This document shows, piece by piece, positions 50,815-63,829 of a stretch of DNA of 64,000 bases. Positions within the stretch are counted from its first letter, which is position 1, and each line of letters starts with the position of its first letter. Origin of the DNA: Citrus sinensis (taxonomy: Eukaryota > Streptophyta > Magnoliopsida > Sapindales > Rutaceae); the NCBI RefSeq assembly GCF_022201045.2, contig NC_068563.1, positions 4,216,001 through 4,280,000 of the forward strand, written 5' to 3'. A model generated the notes under the pieces. The model was not told where the DNA came from. It worked only from the letters and a program-made list of their open reading frames with translations, and ran no database searches. The translations under genes and the position numbers were made by a program.

Positions 50815-53800
50815 CAAATAATTTTTTTTTATTTGTCAGGCAGCAACCACCAAAAATATCTGCTTGTTAATTGACAACCAACTGGAGTCGGTATATTATT
50901 TTCTCAAAAAAAAAAAAAATCATTTTTCCAATACTATTCGGCCGAAATTTCTCACGTAGATCATGAAAAACAATACTGGAGATATTAATAAATTTAAAAG
51001 AAGAATTAAAAAATTAACAACCCCTTTATTCGAAATCTTATATGGTTGTTAACAAAATGGGAGAAAAGGGTAGCTTTTATGAATGTCAAGCACTCCTGTT
51101 TTGGCTTAATAATAAATAATAACAATAAACAAACTTCAATACTCATCAAAATAATATGCAAATGGCCAGAAGAAGAAGGTGAGCCAGTGCTTCAAAGGAG
51201 GGTCATCGATTTACCACGTGTCTTCCTGTAATGGAACTCCCTTATTAGCGGGAAAGTGGCATCTACTTTACCAGGGGATGAATCTTTATTAGCCTTTTTG
51301 AACTGTAGTATTCCCTGATTACCAATACAAATCACAGGCAAAATAAAAGTGAGTTGCTCAAAAACTAATAAATTCATACCCTTTTTTTTTTTTTTTGTTA
51401 CCGTGCATAGTTGAGAAATAAGTGTTCGTAAAATCTACCTCATTTGTCATTAATGGAGAATTGAACCCCAGTGAAAAAGCCCATTTAATCTTGAGTTTAT
51501 CATTCTCTATGATCAATCTGTAACTTTGGATAAATTTCGATGTTGGAGCACAGCGTGGAGAAAAATAAATTAGCAACATGCATGTTTTCAAACGCACTAA
51601 AAGCAGTTGAATATTTTTACGGGTGACTTTTAAAGTCTATTTTGTGTCGGCAAACGACTCATTGGTAGCCACCCACTTGGTGTCTCTCGCGACTTTTTCT
51701 TCATAACAATCTTGTAAATCAAAATTTCTAATCTCCAACAAAGCATGTGGATTTTCTGGCAAGAGCATGGAAGGTTCAAGTCCTCTTCAAGGCATAATAT
51801 TGAGAATGCTCATCATCGAACAAACAGAATGGTAACGCAGCATGGAAACTAAAACACAGCAACCCAAGTGAAATAACTTCGTAATTTTCTGTTCATACCT
51901 AGTCCTGGATGGCCGGATTGCTCGCAATTGATTTGCTACAGAAATTTCCACAGCTATCACAATCAAAATTTATGTAGCTGATAAAGACGAAAGAAAGAGA
52001 GACCCTACAAGCCACAGCCAAAAAGTCTAAGCAGAAGCTTGTGAATCAAATGCATGTGACGTGCTTTATAAGCAGGCTACTGAAGCATTTGCAATAATCA
52101 AAGCCCACCTAATTGTTTATACATGTATAGCTCATAGGTTTGGACCAATTTCTAATTTCATCACTGACTGTAGAAACTGTGCTAGAAAGAATATGGATGT
52201 TAAAATCTTGGCCAAATCACCATTCATCGAGGATATTCATTCAAAAGAAAAAATTCAATTGAGTGTGAAAGAAAAATTGAATATCCAAACCTCAGTCTCT
52301 GGAATGGATTAAGAAAATGTTAACGGTTTATTTAGGGAAGGTCTTTAGCATGTGAAAAAACGCGATAGAACAATGTATAACGACAATGGAGAAATTAATT
52401 AGTAGATACTGCTACCAAAAGTAAATTCAACAAGAATAATCATAGACCAGTTATTGCATTTTACGAAAGTACCCACCCAAGCTTCAAACTCAATAACAAG
52501 TTACAGGTATGTTACCCCTGCCAAATCCAGGGCATACATTAAAAACAATTATGACACTTCTAAACAGCACGTCGTTTTCTCTTCATCTTCATCTTACAGC
52601 TGCTGCACCACCAAACACAGAGAAAAAGACGGTTCAGCTGCTTAGAGAAACCAAAATTATTTGGCCAAGTTAAATAAAAACTACAAAACTTAACAAGTAA
52701 TCAAGCATATTAAAAGAAGAACTGATGAAATAATGAGACAATTAAACCATTTTATTCAAGCAATGACTTCTCTCCTGTCCCCCTAACCCACCAACCAATT
52801 AAAAACTACAATGATCCTTCATGTTGACAAACTAAAATATTTCAATGATAGGGCACAACATTCCACAAAAGCAAATTTCTGTATATATGCACAGCTCATT
52901 GTTGAACCACCAGCACCATATTGTGCAAATCTATTACCCAATCACAGGATCCAGATCACAAGACATCCATCAAAAAAGGTTCTTTAGAAAGAAATAACCG
53001 AGTAAGGAAGGCTTGAATCATGAAGATCAAATTAAATCGGTGATATTAGCGGGGTATAAGTTACAAATTTGTACAGTTTAGGTTAGCTGGGATAACAGTC
53101 ACCAAGTTGTATTCTTCTATTTTGTTCTCTTTTCCCAATTCAAATAAAAATATACAACTTCAAGGTAAAGAATGTAAACGATTTGGGAAATCACAGGGCA
53201 ACAAAGCATAAAGATTCTCCTTATGCTGACCAAAGATCAAATAATCAGACCATAAAATATTAGATCTTCAACAATTTTAACTACCAACCAAGACAAGGCC
53301 AGAAGCCAATCATGGTTTGTTTCTAACAATACAGACAAGGGAGACATTTATGACACGCTTATCCAGCAAACTATTTCCCTTGTAAAGAAGTAATGGCAAA
53401 TGCGACAGACTTGTTGATCAGGAGTGTATGGAGAAGAAAATAGGCAATCTAAGTATCTCGATGCCCCCATTGGTATGGTCAGCAACATTATATAACAAAT
53501 ATCTTTAGCTGTGCATAAATCACATTAATTGTTTTGCGCCATTTATTTGACATTGGGAATAATCATCCCAACAACGAATTTAGTGTTCCACTGCTTAACC
53601 ACTCCTTGCAATCCTCCTCTTCATCAAGCTCAGTAATAATACTAATTCAAAGGGGCAGCAAAGTAACCATTGACCAGCAATCTCCTATACATTGTCGACA
53701 TTTCTGAATTCCTGCTACTTACTAACTAATTGAAATAATGCGTCTCATAGATTAAAAACATCTTAGTTGTATTTGGACTATTCACACAAACAACCTAAAT

Positions 53801-54001
53801 AAAACAAAAAACATCACACAACCTAAATTAAATACTCATGCAAAGCACAAAAAGAATCAAAACAAAGAAGAAACCGACGAATGCCCACTTCACAACAAAA
53901 TCAATAATCGAACTTTACCACATCGATCAATCCCTAATCACATCAAACTCGTAACTATTTAAAACAATTGATAAACAATACCTAGAGAGAGAAAAAGAGA
54001 T
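50273..54001. other. Spacer between the CASP-like and TOM6 genes
   Basis: Mostly AT-rich with a long (TA)n microsatellite (50748-50814). The frames at 51046, 52061 and 52454 lack any domain. On the minus strand a possible splice donor lies just after the TOM6 stop (CTCTAG/GTATTG at about 53983), so part may be a 3' untranslated intron; this is inference. Confidence 0.45.
50748..50814. repeat. (TA)n microsatellite, about 33 units
   Basis: An uninterrupted alternating TA tract. The plus-strand frame across it (poly Ile-Tyr) is an artefact. Confidence 0.95.
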
Positions 54002-54166
54002 TTAGAATTCGAGCTTGAGCTCTTCTTTTTCTCTGGAGAAATAGTGAAGAAGGTAGGGGGTGACGCGAATCACAACGACCCAGGTCCCGAACATGGCCAC
54101 GTGGCTCCGCAGCTGCTTCAAGGCCGCCGCCTTGTCTGGCTTCTTCATGAACATTCCCGGAAACAT
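54002..54166 (-). CDS. TOM6: TOM6, mitochondrial outer-membrane import subunit
   Basis: Single exon of only 54 aa. The protein begins MFPGMFMKKPDKAAALKQLR, followed by one membrane helix (SHVAMFGTWVVVIRVTPYLL) and a charged tail SREKEELKLEF. This matches plant TOM6, a small accessory subunit that stabilises the TOM translocase with TOM40, TOM5 and TOM7. The helix is single and central, with a basic segment before it, as expected. The length is normal for plant TOM6. The upstream leader is GC-richer than the surroundings. Confidence 0.92.
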   Translation of the reverse strand: MFPGMFMKKPDKAAALKQLRSHVAMFGTWVVVIRVTPYLLHYFSREKEELKLEF

Positions 54167-56959
54167 CCTTGCTTCGGCTTAAACCCTAGCTTTGTGTTAC
54201 TCTTTTGATCAGACGCTTCAATATGTTTTGTTGCTGTATCGAGCGAAGATTATTATCGGGGGTTCGGGGTTTTGGGTTCTAGTTTTAGGGCGTCAAGGGA
54301 GCTACTTTGGCACGTGCGAGTGGCTTTCGACCGTCCGTTTCACACGTGTGTGATCTATTCTTGTGAAATAACGCATTGCTCCCGCGACTTTCACTAATAT
54401 TTGTTACTTCTTTCTTCTCAAGCCATGAAGCTCTCAAAATGTGAGTAAAGTTTGTTTTCTTGTTTTTTTTTTTTTTTTTTCAGAATGATTAGGGGAGCCC
54501 AAATTACAATTTTAACTGAACTCTCAAGTGGCAATTAGAATATGCTATTTAGGGTCTTATAGATGGTATAACTTACGTCAACTCAAAACCAATTTCTTTT
54601 TTCTTACGACTCAAATATTGTTTGTCAAACAATTAGAGATTGAAGAAAATTACTTTAAGGTCAATTGCAAGTTACGCATAATGTAACTTAATAATTTTGT
54701 ACAACTAAAACAAAAACTTGATTAAGACCTTGAGGGACTAATGCCAGCTCTATACTTGTTCGGTTATTGCTTTTAGTTTATCATAACAAGCCATAGATTT
54801 AAAATTGAAAAAAAAATATGAAACTTTTGTCCACGACCTCAAGTTTCCTTAAACCGGCCTTGCTTAGCCAAATAAAATTAGTTTTGAGTTAACGTGATTA
54901 ATTCTTAGAACAATGTGCTTAATATTCACAAACAATTCAAGTTTGGTGTAGAGTGGGGTTGATTTTTGGGTATTGAGGGTCTTAGGAGATTTTTATTATT
55001 ATTTACATTTAGCAATTTCAATACTAAGGTGGTTTTTTCTTTTTTTGTCTGAAATCTGAATAGACTTGAATTAGTTTGAATTTTGAATAGAGCTGAATGT
55101 ATGAATCTAAATGATATGTTTATTTTTCTATTTGAATCGCTAAAGATTAAATATTAAGTCGTTTTTTAACTTTAAAAAATTGAAAACTAATATTTTTACG
55201 TTTATGCCCTTACAAATTATAAATGTTAAATAAATAATAAACATCTCAAAGAATATAAATAAAATAATAAATTATCATAACATAAATCATATTCAATTGA
55301 ATACAACTTTTTAATATTATATATTATATATGTTGATCAATTTTATTATAGTTTATGATGTTTTTACGTGAAAAATATTAATAAAAAACTATGAAGATAA
55401 ATAACGCTGATTTAAAGTAAATAAAAAGACAAAAATAATAATAGTTTACCACTATATATTGGGTCCAGCTACGTGGGTTTGGTGCCCCATTTTTTTGTCT
55501 TTTTTCAAATTCACTGTTGGATACAACGCAAGACTTGCATAATGGCTTAGATGTGATTTTAGGCTATTAACATTAAAGGCCCCTCTTGTTCGTGTAAAAT
55601 AAGAAAAATCAAAAGTTTTATAATTATGACATAAAAGTCCATAATATATATATATATATTTTACACTATTAAACTAGATTTCCAATTAAATGACTTATTC
55701 TTACATGTATTAATATCTATTTAAATTAATAAATTTACTTATTAATTAAAAAATTAACTAGTTTATTATATAGTTAAACTATGTATATTATTTACGAACC
55801 ATAATTAATGATAAATATAATTTTTTTAATTTAACATAATGGCAACCAGTTTCCTCTCACCCATGTGACCAAGGTTCAAACCCCATAATCTTTTTTATTC
55901 CAACACTAGAGATTTTACTATCTCAAGTAAATGTAATGTACAAAATATGAAAATAAATTTAATTTGATATTCTATGTAGTTAATTTTTTTTTGGAAACAT
56001 AAGATTTATTTAACATATTATCAATTATTTAATTATGTAGTAAAAATATGTTAATTTACTAATAATAATAAAGTGTTAGTTTATAAATTTGTAAAATAAT
56101 TTTTGTTTGTTTGAACAATGAGTTTGTATTTTTGGTTGAGTTTTTGTCCTTAAATAAAAGAATAAATTTAATTACACACTTAAATAAATTAATATTTGTT
56201 ACTCCACCCCAACAGTTTAAATAGTTATTAGTACACGTCTATATAGTTGAGATCTTTCATTAACTTAACTAAGAGAAGGGTAAAAAAATTATAAACAATT
56301 ACTCTATTTAAAATAATTTAAATATTTCCTTAGTTTTCTTTTATTTAAAATAACTTAAATAATTCAAAAAACTTTTCTTTTAATTTACTAGTGTTTGTAT
56401 GTATAAAGAGAATAAGTGCTTGAATTCTAAACAAATCATGGCTTTTAGAAGCATTAATGCAATTAAAAATATTTAGGTGCAGGATTAATGTGTGAAAATT
56501 TAAAATTTTTTAGTGTTTTTGTTTTCATAACCAATAACAGGACTTCATTATAATTAACCTTGAAAAAGACAAAAGAAAGGGGTATCAAACCCATGTTGCA
56601 ACGTAGTTTTGCCCCTATATATTATTACAAGTTATATAGAGATAGGTAATAATGCTAATTATTAAATTTTATTTAGGTAATAATGAAAATTAATTAATTA
56701 GATAGAGATATTTTGGAGAATATCTTTTAATGGTATCATTTAGACTTTTTAGATTAAGCAAAAAGCAAAAAAAAAAAAAATCAGCTCAATAACTTAATGA
56801 CTAAAAATCTTTATTAAGTTGAAAAAATTAATAATGAAGCTATTGTACAATATTATTAATTATACCTTTTTAAAGTTATCAAATATAGAATTTATATAAA
56901 AATCTTAATTGTAGGATACTTATTAATTAGAGAAAGACCTAAAAAATAAGTTTTTATAC
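54167..56959. other. Gene-free AT-rich spacer
   Basis: Promoter side of TOM6, then AT-rich DNA. Around 55835-55895 there is a tRNA-promoter-like GGTTCAAACCCC box that could belong to a SINE, but no matching structure was seen. Confidence 0.4.
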
Positions 56960-57686
56960 TAGCGATGGCAGAAATCCCCATGGGGACAGGGGTCTTCGAG
57001 AATTTTTCTTATTTGGGGAAGGTATGAGGATAATTTTATATTTAATTTCTTATTCGGGAAAGGGATAAAGATAATTTTTTACATAATTTCTTTTTCGGGG
57101 AAGGGACATGGATGAGCTTGAATCCCCATCCCCTCCCCAATACTCATTTTCCCAATTTGATTTTTAATTCTAACTTTATTCTTTAGAAATAGTAATGAAT
57201 AAATAATAAATCTAAATTATAAAATATTAAATATAAATATAAATATAAATTTCAAAATATTTATACAAATATACTATAAAATTTTAGGGCCCAACTAATA
57301 AATTGGAGTCCTAAATTTCTATTTGATTAGGTCTTATTTAAAAGGTCTTGGCCCAAAATTTTTTATTTTTAACTTTTATCTAATAAAACAACAACTAAAG
57401 CAAAATGTAAAGCTATAACATCCAAACTTTACTAAGATATATTGTCAAACTTTATTTTTATTTAAATTTTTTATTTTAATATATTAAATCAAATTTACAA
57501 ACTAAAAATGTATTGGTTATTAAGATTTTTTCAAGGATCGGGAATCCCTGTTTTATAATTTGGAGAGGGAATGAAAATTTCTTTAAACAATTCTAATGGG
57601 AACGGGAACATATATAAAATATCAAAGAGAATGGGTACGAGGATATCAATCCCCTCCCCTCTCCTCCTCTCCCCATTGCATCATTA
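56960..57686. mobile_element. Non-autonomous hAT-type element, 727 bp
   Basis: Perfect 8-bp target duplication TTTTATAC at 56952-56959 and 57687-57694. Ends TAGCGATGGCAG and, reversed from the right, TAATGATGCAATGG. GGGGA-rich left half and TCCCC-rich right half match the family at 2133-3140 and 29350-30368, but it is more diverged and so probably older. Confidence 0.82.
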
Positions 57687-57694
57687 TTTTATAC

Positions 57695-60365
57695 TGTATA
57701 CAACTTAAAAAATTTATTAATTCAATTATTATTAGGAAAACAAAACCCAAAAAAAAAAAATGAAATGTGGGTCACAACCAACCGTTTAATTCGCGGCCTA
57801 AAGTCGCCTTGGCCCTGGTGCAGAGTTGTGTTCAACTTAACAAACATGAAATGAACGCGACTGATGAGAAGAACTGAAGACGATTTAATGATTATTTACA
57901 GGAGTCAATATCAAGAGTTGATTTTACATTCATTTCTCGTATTGTCTCTATATATATGACAGCAAAAGATTGAAAAGAAGCAAATAATATTTTTGTCTTT
58001 TAATTAATATTATCACCCTTATTGTATTAAAAAAAAATTGCTTAATTAAATACTAGTCAACAGTCCAATATAGAGCTGACAAAATATCATAATACTTATT
58101 AACATTTTATAAATAAGGAGAGTATATCTCTTAATGCATATGAGTTGAGTTAAAAGTGGGGGGTACAGCACATAACTTGAGGAAAAAAATTTATCTATTT
58201 TTAGAGTACTATTCTTTTCTCATTTATTTTTTCCTGTGTATATTTTTTTTAACTATAATTTACATACATGTATAAATAATCAATGAATGGATAAGAAATA
58301 ATGCTTCTGAAGTAATAAAAACCTTCTCTAATGTGAGACATAAAAAAGAGAGAAGATGGCTTTATTTTTCAAGTAGTGCCAAAAGCAAAAATATTTAATA
58401 AGATTTGTCAATACAATTAGTTGAATAAAAGGACAAATAAATATTATTCTTATCAAGAATTCAAGATAAGATTATGTAGTTGCAAATATCACAAAAGAAA
58501 AGACATCATCATTTCTTCAACTATTGCAACTATAAAAGCCAAAAGATTTAATGAGATTATTCTATCTCATTAGCCATTGTGAGAGATCTACACCACAAAA
58601 TTTGGACTGTGTGGTTCATTTCAAAGAACTTTCTCCTTTCTTTTTTAGTGCTCCATACTTTTTATCTGATAGTCCCCACCAGCTTTAATAATCTACATAC
58701 AATTTTCCACTCTTTAGATTTCACACACCGATTTTCTCACTAAAAGGACAGTGATAATCACAATATTTACATTTTTTTTTCTTTTATTAATATAGTATTT
58801 TTAGTTTATTGCGTTGTGGTTAAATTGAAATAAAATCTCGAACATACACAATCATTGGTCTACACGATATTCTCTTATCTTATACACAAGCTCTAAGCAA
58901 AACTTTAACCAAAGATAAATTCATGTATCTTAAAATTCTATTAGCACAATGGGATACAATTTATTTTGGGATCATCTTGAATTGTGTAGTGTTATTGCGC
59001 CGTTGTGATTTTAAAGTCAAATTCAAAGCTGCTATGAAAAACGAAGTTATAATTATGAATTAAAAATTGATAAGTGTGTACTCGGTATATAGCTTTTTAT
59101 ATTTCGATGAAAAGATTATATTCCGAAGTCATGTTAGATAAATTTTATATATATTTTGATAAACTACATAATGATTCCTAATATTAGCTTAAAAGTTAAA
59201 AACCATAATAATATTTAATGTTAACTTTCAAACCACAGTTGTAAATATTTACCGAATATTAGAGTAACTCAACTTTAGTAGCACAGATAGGGGTTGGTAA
59301 AACGCCTGCACTGTATCAATTCAATTCTACTTCGGTTCAAAATTTAAAGAGTTGTCATGGTTTCGGTTATGCCTTTTTAAGACAATCAACCGAGAATAAA
59401 AAAAAAAAAAAAAGAGTAAAAGAACCTGACAACTGAATCAGTTTCTCAAAAAAACAAATTGAACCCAAAATTGCCTTACGCTAAGAATTGTTAATTGTAC
59501 AACAATTATTACAAATAACGAAACCTATGTACTTATAAAGTCCTATTAACTCGTGTTATATAAATTTACAGTGTGGTGGTGTCTATATTAGAGACATGAC
59601 TTATATTTGTAATTCTAATGATCCAATACACACGCTTTCATACTTGCATGATTAGGTGAATGATCAAATTTACATGATTAAAAAATTGAAATAATAACAC
59701 CAAGATCCAGAGGATTTTAGGTTTCAACAAGTAAGTGCATAATTTTCCATTTGTACGAAACAGGTCCATAATCCTTAGTGAAATGACCAAACGGACAAAT
59801 TACTTAACAGAAGTGGCGGAAGATCCATTTAATACAAAACGGACAAATTATGTTGCCATTTGTGAAAATGAAAGCTCTCGGGGACCTGGGAGTTATTTCC
59901 CAAGAAAGCCAAAAGTTCAAGAGCCAATGAAGAAACTGGCAAACAGCCTGCCCCCTACAATCAGTCATCAGAAAAAGCAGAGTGGAAGTCAACAAAAAGA
60001 GTTTATATTATGCATCATGTGCCTTTTAGTTTTGTGGAAATTGCGACTGTGGGCCACCCTATCAAAGCCACGTATTCCCTTTGCTTTACTCTCACAGCCA
60101 CGTGGATAACAAAGATAAACACGAAGCACCAATTATGACGTGCCGAGAAATAATAAGCGCAGCAGTAAATGCTTCTATTGTCCTTCACACGCACCTGATA
60201 TCTCCCCATGTGCCTTAAATTCAGTTGCAACGACGTGTCACTCGCCCGACTCTCCGTCAACAAAAGCTCCAAAATACGCAAACAAAAACAGTCAAACCTT
60301 AACATTAAACCCCCTGCGCGAAAACCTCACTGGAGGCGCCCAACCTTCACCTCACCACCATCATC
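57695..60365. other. Gene-free spacer upstream of the RING gene
   Basis: AT-rich with no supported gene. The frame at 59735-60109 starts at GTG and has no domain. The last ~200 bp are GC-richer and likely include the RING gene's promoter and leader. Confidence 0.45.
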
Positions 60366-61601
60366 ATGATCAGCTTACCCCCCGCATATCCTCCAATCAG
60401 CCCGACCACAGTTTACGACATCACGTCGTCGTCGTCGTCAACATCACCACCGTCGAATAATAATAACAATAATAATAATACCAAACCTCCAGTTGACTTC
60501 AGCCCGCCGTTGATCGCCATGGTAGTTGTGGTTGCCACCGCGTTTCTAGTCGTCACATACTCCCGCCTTATCTCCCGCCATCTCCTCCCCCCACTCATCC
60601 GCATTTTCCGCCGTTGGAAACGCTGGCGCCGCCGCCGCCGCCGCCGCTACCGACTCCCTTCCTCCAACGGCGATCCCCTCGACTCCCCGCCCTTCTACCC
60701 TTCCCCCTTCAACCATCCAATCGACTCCTTCCGCGTGTACTCCCCTTACGGCCTCGACGACTCCGTTATCAAAACCATCCCTCTCTCCCTCTTCACAGCC
60801 AAGAACAAAACGACGTCCAAGGCGTTACGCGAAGCGAGAGACTGCGCCGTTTGTTTGTTGGAGTTCGAAGAGAACGACTACGTCCGGACGCTCCCCGGCT
60901 GCTCCCATTCGTTTCACGTGGACTGCATTGATATTTGGCTGAGGTCTCACGCCAACTGTCCCTTATGCCGAGCTGGAATTTTCCTGACGGAGTCTCCGTT
61001 TGTTCCCATAATGGCGGCGAGAATCCGGCCGAGTCTCGACGACAGCTCGTTGCTGCAGCACGTGACCGTGTCCCTCGAGTCTCTATCCGAAATCCAAATG
61101 CCGACGACGACGGCCGCTTCCACGAACGGTTCTGAAATCACGCCGTGCGTTGATGACGTGGCGGTGGCGATCAACAACAATAACTTCAACTCGGAGGAGA
61201 GGTTCAACGGCCGTGATTTTTTGTTGAAGCGGTCGTATTCGTTTGGATTCGAGCGGAGTCTCGCGTCGGAGAGGATGGTGACGGAGGCGGTAACGGCGTC
61301 GCCGTGGCGGTACAGGAGGGGGAGTTTCTGGAGCAAACGGCCGTCTCCGTTTGGCTCGTTGACGAAGTCTAGAGTCTTCTCATTCAGACACTACAGAGGA
61401 ATGAAATCGCCTTTTTTGAGACGGAGAGGGTTTTTCCCGTTATCAGAGTCGAGCGTGAGATTCTCCGGCTCGTCCCGCCGGAGCAAATCAATGACAAGCC
61501 CTATGTTTCCTAGATCGTCGGCGTCGGCATTCTCGTCGAGCCGGCTGCGGTGTGGGGATCCCGAGGCGTTATTATCTCCGGACAGGTTCAACAGAAGGTG
61601 A
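60366..61601 (+). CDS. ATL-type RING-H2 E3 ubiquitin ligase
   Basis: Single exon, 411 aa. The order is that of ATL proteins: N-terminal low-complexity region with poly-Asn (30-38), one hydrophobic segment (about 48-66), a strongly basic stretch (82-95), the GLD motif (YGLDDSVI at 128-135) and the RING-H2 finger at 160-201 (C160, C163, C179, H181, H184, C187, C198, C201, with PGCSHSFHVDCIDIWL). A long Ser/Arg-rich C-terminal tail follows. ATL ligases are membrane-anchored and ubiquitinate targets in defence, hormone and nutrient responses. The tail resembles ATL65-like members from memory. The GC-rich codon use of the basic stretch reflects a CCG repeat. Confidence 0.92.
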   Translation: MISLPPAYPPISPTTVYDITSSSSSTSPPSNNNNNNNNTKPPVDFSPPLIAMVVVVATAFLVVTYSRLISRHLLPPLIRIFRRWKRWRRRRRRRYRLPSSNGDPLDSPPFYPSPFNHPIDSFRVYSPYGLDDSVIKTIPLSLFTAKNKTTSKALREARDCAVCLLEFEENDYVRTLPGCSHSFHVDCIDIWLRSHANCPLCRAGIFLTESPFVPIMAARIRPSLDDSSLLQHVTVSLESLSEIQMPTTTAASTNGSEITPCVDDVAVAINNNNFNSEERFNGRDFLLKRSYSFGFERSLASERMVTEAVTASPWRYRRGSFWSKRPSPFGSLTKSRVFSFRHYRGMKSPFLRRRGFFPLSESSVRFSGSSRRSKSMTSPMFPRSSASAFSSSRLRCGDPEALLSPDRFNRR

Positions 61602-62307
61602 AAAAGTTCGAAGGTTTTTGGGGAAAAATATGACACGTGGATGGACGAGATTGAGAAGGGGTGAAGAGTAGACGGTGGGAGATGGATCGGTGACGGGGAG
61701 GAGATGATGGGGGGGTCAGGTGATCATAAATGGAGAGGGGAGGGATCGAGAGGAAATGGAGTAAATGAGTTAATGAGATGGTCTGGCAATTTGCGGAGAA
61801 CATTTAATGGGAGGTGGGGAGGGCATTTAATGTAAAAATTGACGAGCGGGTGAAAGTTTTAATGAGCCATTTGTCGAAACACTCAGATTTTTTTTTTCTT
61901 AATAAGAGTTTGGGGCTTATTATTTATAAATATGCACAAACTGTGCGGCCTTCGTGGCTTTGGGTGTTTAATGGTGTGTCACTGTTTGCTCTGATTTCTG
62001 GAGCTCCACCGACGCACTAGTTATGGGCAAAGGGCAACTGATGATTATTTGGTGCTTTCAAGATGTGAAAAAAAACTTCTTCGGTCAACCCTTTTTTTTT
62101 TTTTTTAACTTTTGGATGCGGAAGAGCATTGATTTTGATGATAATTGGCCAAATCGTGTATAACTTGATTTGGGGTGACACTTGTAGTAAAATTTGGGCA
62201 GGAAATAGTGGCCAATTTTGTGTTACTAGCCCGAAATTGAATAATCTGTTTTTCCTGTTGTAAATTCTGGTCTGGTTATTATGTTTTTATTCAAATATTT
62301 TCAATAA

Positions 62308-63186
62308 CAGATGGGCAAATAATTCGACTTAATCCGAAATTTTGTGGGTTAGGATCAAGTTTGGATTGGCTTCAAAACCCGATTAAATGGCTTTCTTATC
62401 AATCCGATTAGATTGTGTTCGGATAGGATCAGACCCGATTCGATCCAACAACTCAATTGGATCAACAAATAAAATTAAAGAAACAAAATCTAAAATGGTA
62501 AAAACAAGAATCCTATTTGCTAATTTGTTATCTCCGCACAAATCCTAAAACTGTAACACACGGCACTCAACCTTCCGCACCTCACTTCGGCCCAAAACCA
62601 GTCCGATATGAATTCTCAACGTCACCACCATCAGAACAACTTCACAGGCAACTCCATCGCGAGCGTGACTACGCCAGTCCAGCTTGATCTCGCCTCGGCC
62701 AGCTCGACTGGCACCTGGCGCCAAGCCACCGTTTGCATTTGAGCCCAGTCGCGGTTCACCTTCTCCAGCCCAGCCAAGCTGCGATATTTTCGAGTATTCA
62801 TGCTGTTTTATTATTATTATTATTATTTTGGTATGTATCTTAATTATGATATCTTCAAATATTCAAATGACTGAGTATTTTGCATTGTATGATAAAATTT
62901 GATCACTTAAAAATTAAAATATATGTGAGTAGATTTCATTTGAAATTCCACTGGATTTGCAAAAATACAAAACATGATTTTCTTCTTCTAATTTCTGAGT
63001 CATATCTCTGTTAATGTTAACTTTAAGTGGTCTTATTAATGTTAATCCGATCCGATTCGATCTAAATTCAAAATTATCATCCAAATCGATCTAATGAGTT
63101 TGGATCGGGTCGCATATTCAAATAAAATTCGAATGACTTTTCTCAAACCAGATCAACTCAAAATTTGACCGATTAGCCCACCCTTA
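62308..63186. mobile_element. Diverged hAT-like element with a GC-rich insert
   Basis: The ends resemble one another in inverted orientation: CAGATGGGCAAAT on the left and TAAGGGTGGGCTAAT reversed from the right. Both halves carry subterminal GATCCGATTCGATC-type repeats. No clean target duplication. The central ~300 bp (about 62520-62800) is much richer in GC than the rest. Confidence 0.45.
62608..62742 (+). other. Small ORF in the GC-rich insert, possible captured gene fragment
   Basis: ATG to TGA frame of 44 aa beginning MNSQRHHHQNNFTGNSIASV. Base composition is unlike its AT-rich host element. I do not recognise the protein. It may be a gene fragment picked up by the transposon, or chance. 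Confidence 0.25.
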
Positions 63187-63688
63187 TATTTGAACAATGG
63201 TGAAAAAGCGGGCATTAAGTTTACTTATTTGGGTTGCTAAGTAAGATATTGATTTAATTACTTTTAATATAAATTGGCGAAAATGTGAACTCAACAAGGG
63301 TAGAGAAAAATGCCGCAAACCAATGTCCGAGTACCCCCTCCCCCCAACTTTCACGTTTGAAAAATAAAATAAAATTAAAGAATAGGTGCATCAAAAGGAC
63401 ACCGCATGGTGCCATTTATGTTATCCTTATGCGACAGTTAATTGTAGTTTTTCTTTTTATGTTATAGGGGAATTTTAAAATACATTAGATGCAATATAAT
63501 CAACTGATGTATTTATGATATGTTAAATTGAATTTAATATAACTATTATTTACATGATTTTTTAAAAAAAATTTAATACACAAATATCGTAATATCATTT
63601 ACTGATTATATGACTAACAAGACATCTCTTATTTTACTCTAAAAATTTTCCATGTCATAATCATTGTATATAGTCTTTGTAATTTAAT

Positions 63689-63829
63689 ATGGGGGCTTCA
63701 AAAGCAAAGCGAATTGAAGTACATCCATCACCTAAGGGAAAAGTAGTTTCTCCTAAGCGTTCACGACACTATCAATATGACAATGATGAGACAAACATGC
63801 CATTTAATTTGCTGTACCAATTTTCTTGA
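63689..63829 (+). other. Small ORF, unknown
   Basis: ATG to TGA frame of 46 aa beginning MGASKAKRIEVHPSPKGKVV, basic and hydrophilic, with a TATATAG sequence about 20 bp upstream. Codon use looks protein-like, but I recognise no family. It could be the first piece of a gene or a fragment. Confidence 0.22.

Noticed and set aside
52061-52312. 83-codon plus-strand frame (and 52454-52645)
   Set aside because: No domain, no splice context and low-complexity composition; treated as chance.
55830-55900. tRNA-like B-box (GGTTCAAACCCC)
   Set aside because: No A-box at the right spacing and no cloverleaf or SINE tail could be built, so no RNA gene is called.
59735-60109. 124-codon plus-strand frame upstream of the RING gene
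   Set aside because: It begins at GTG, has no homology I recognise and precedes a promoter-like region.
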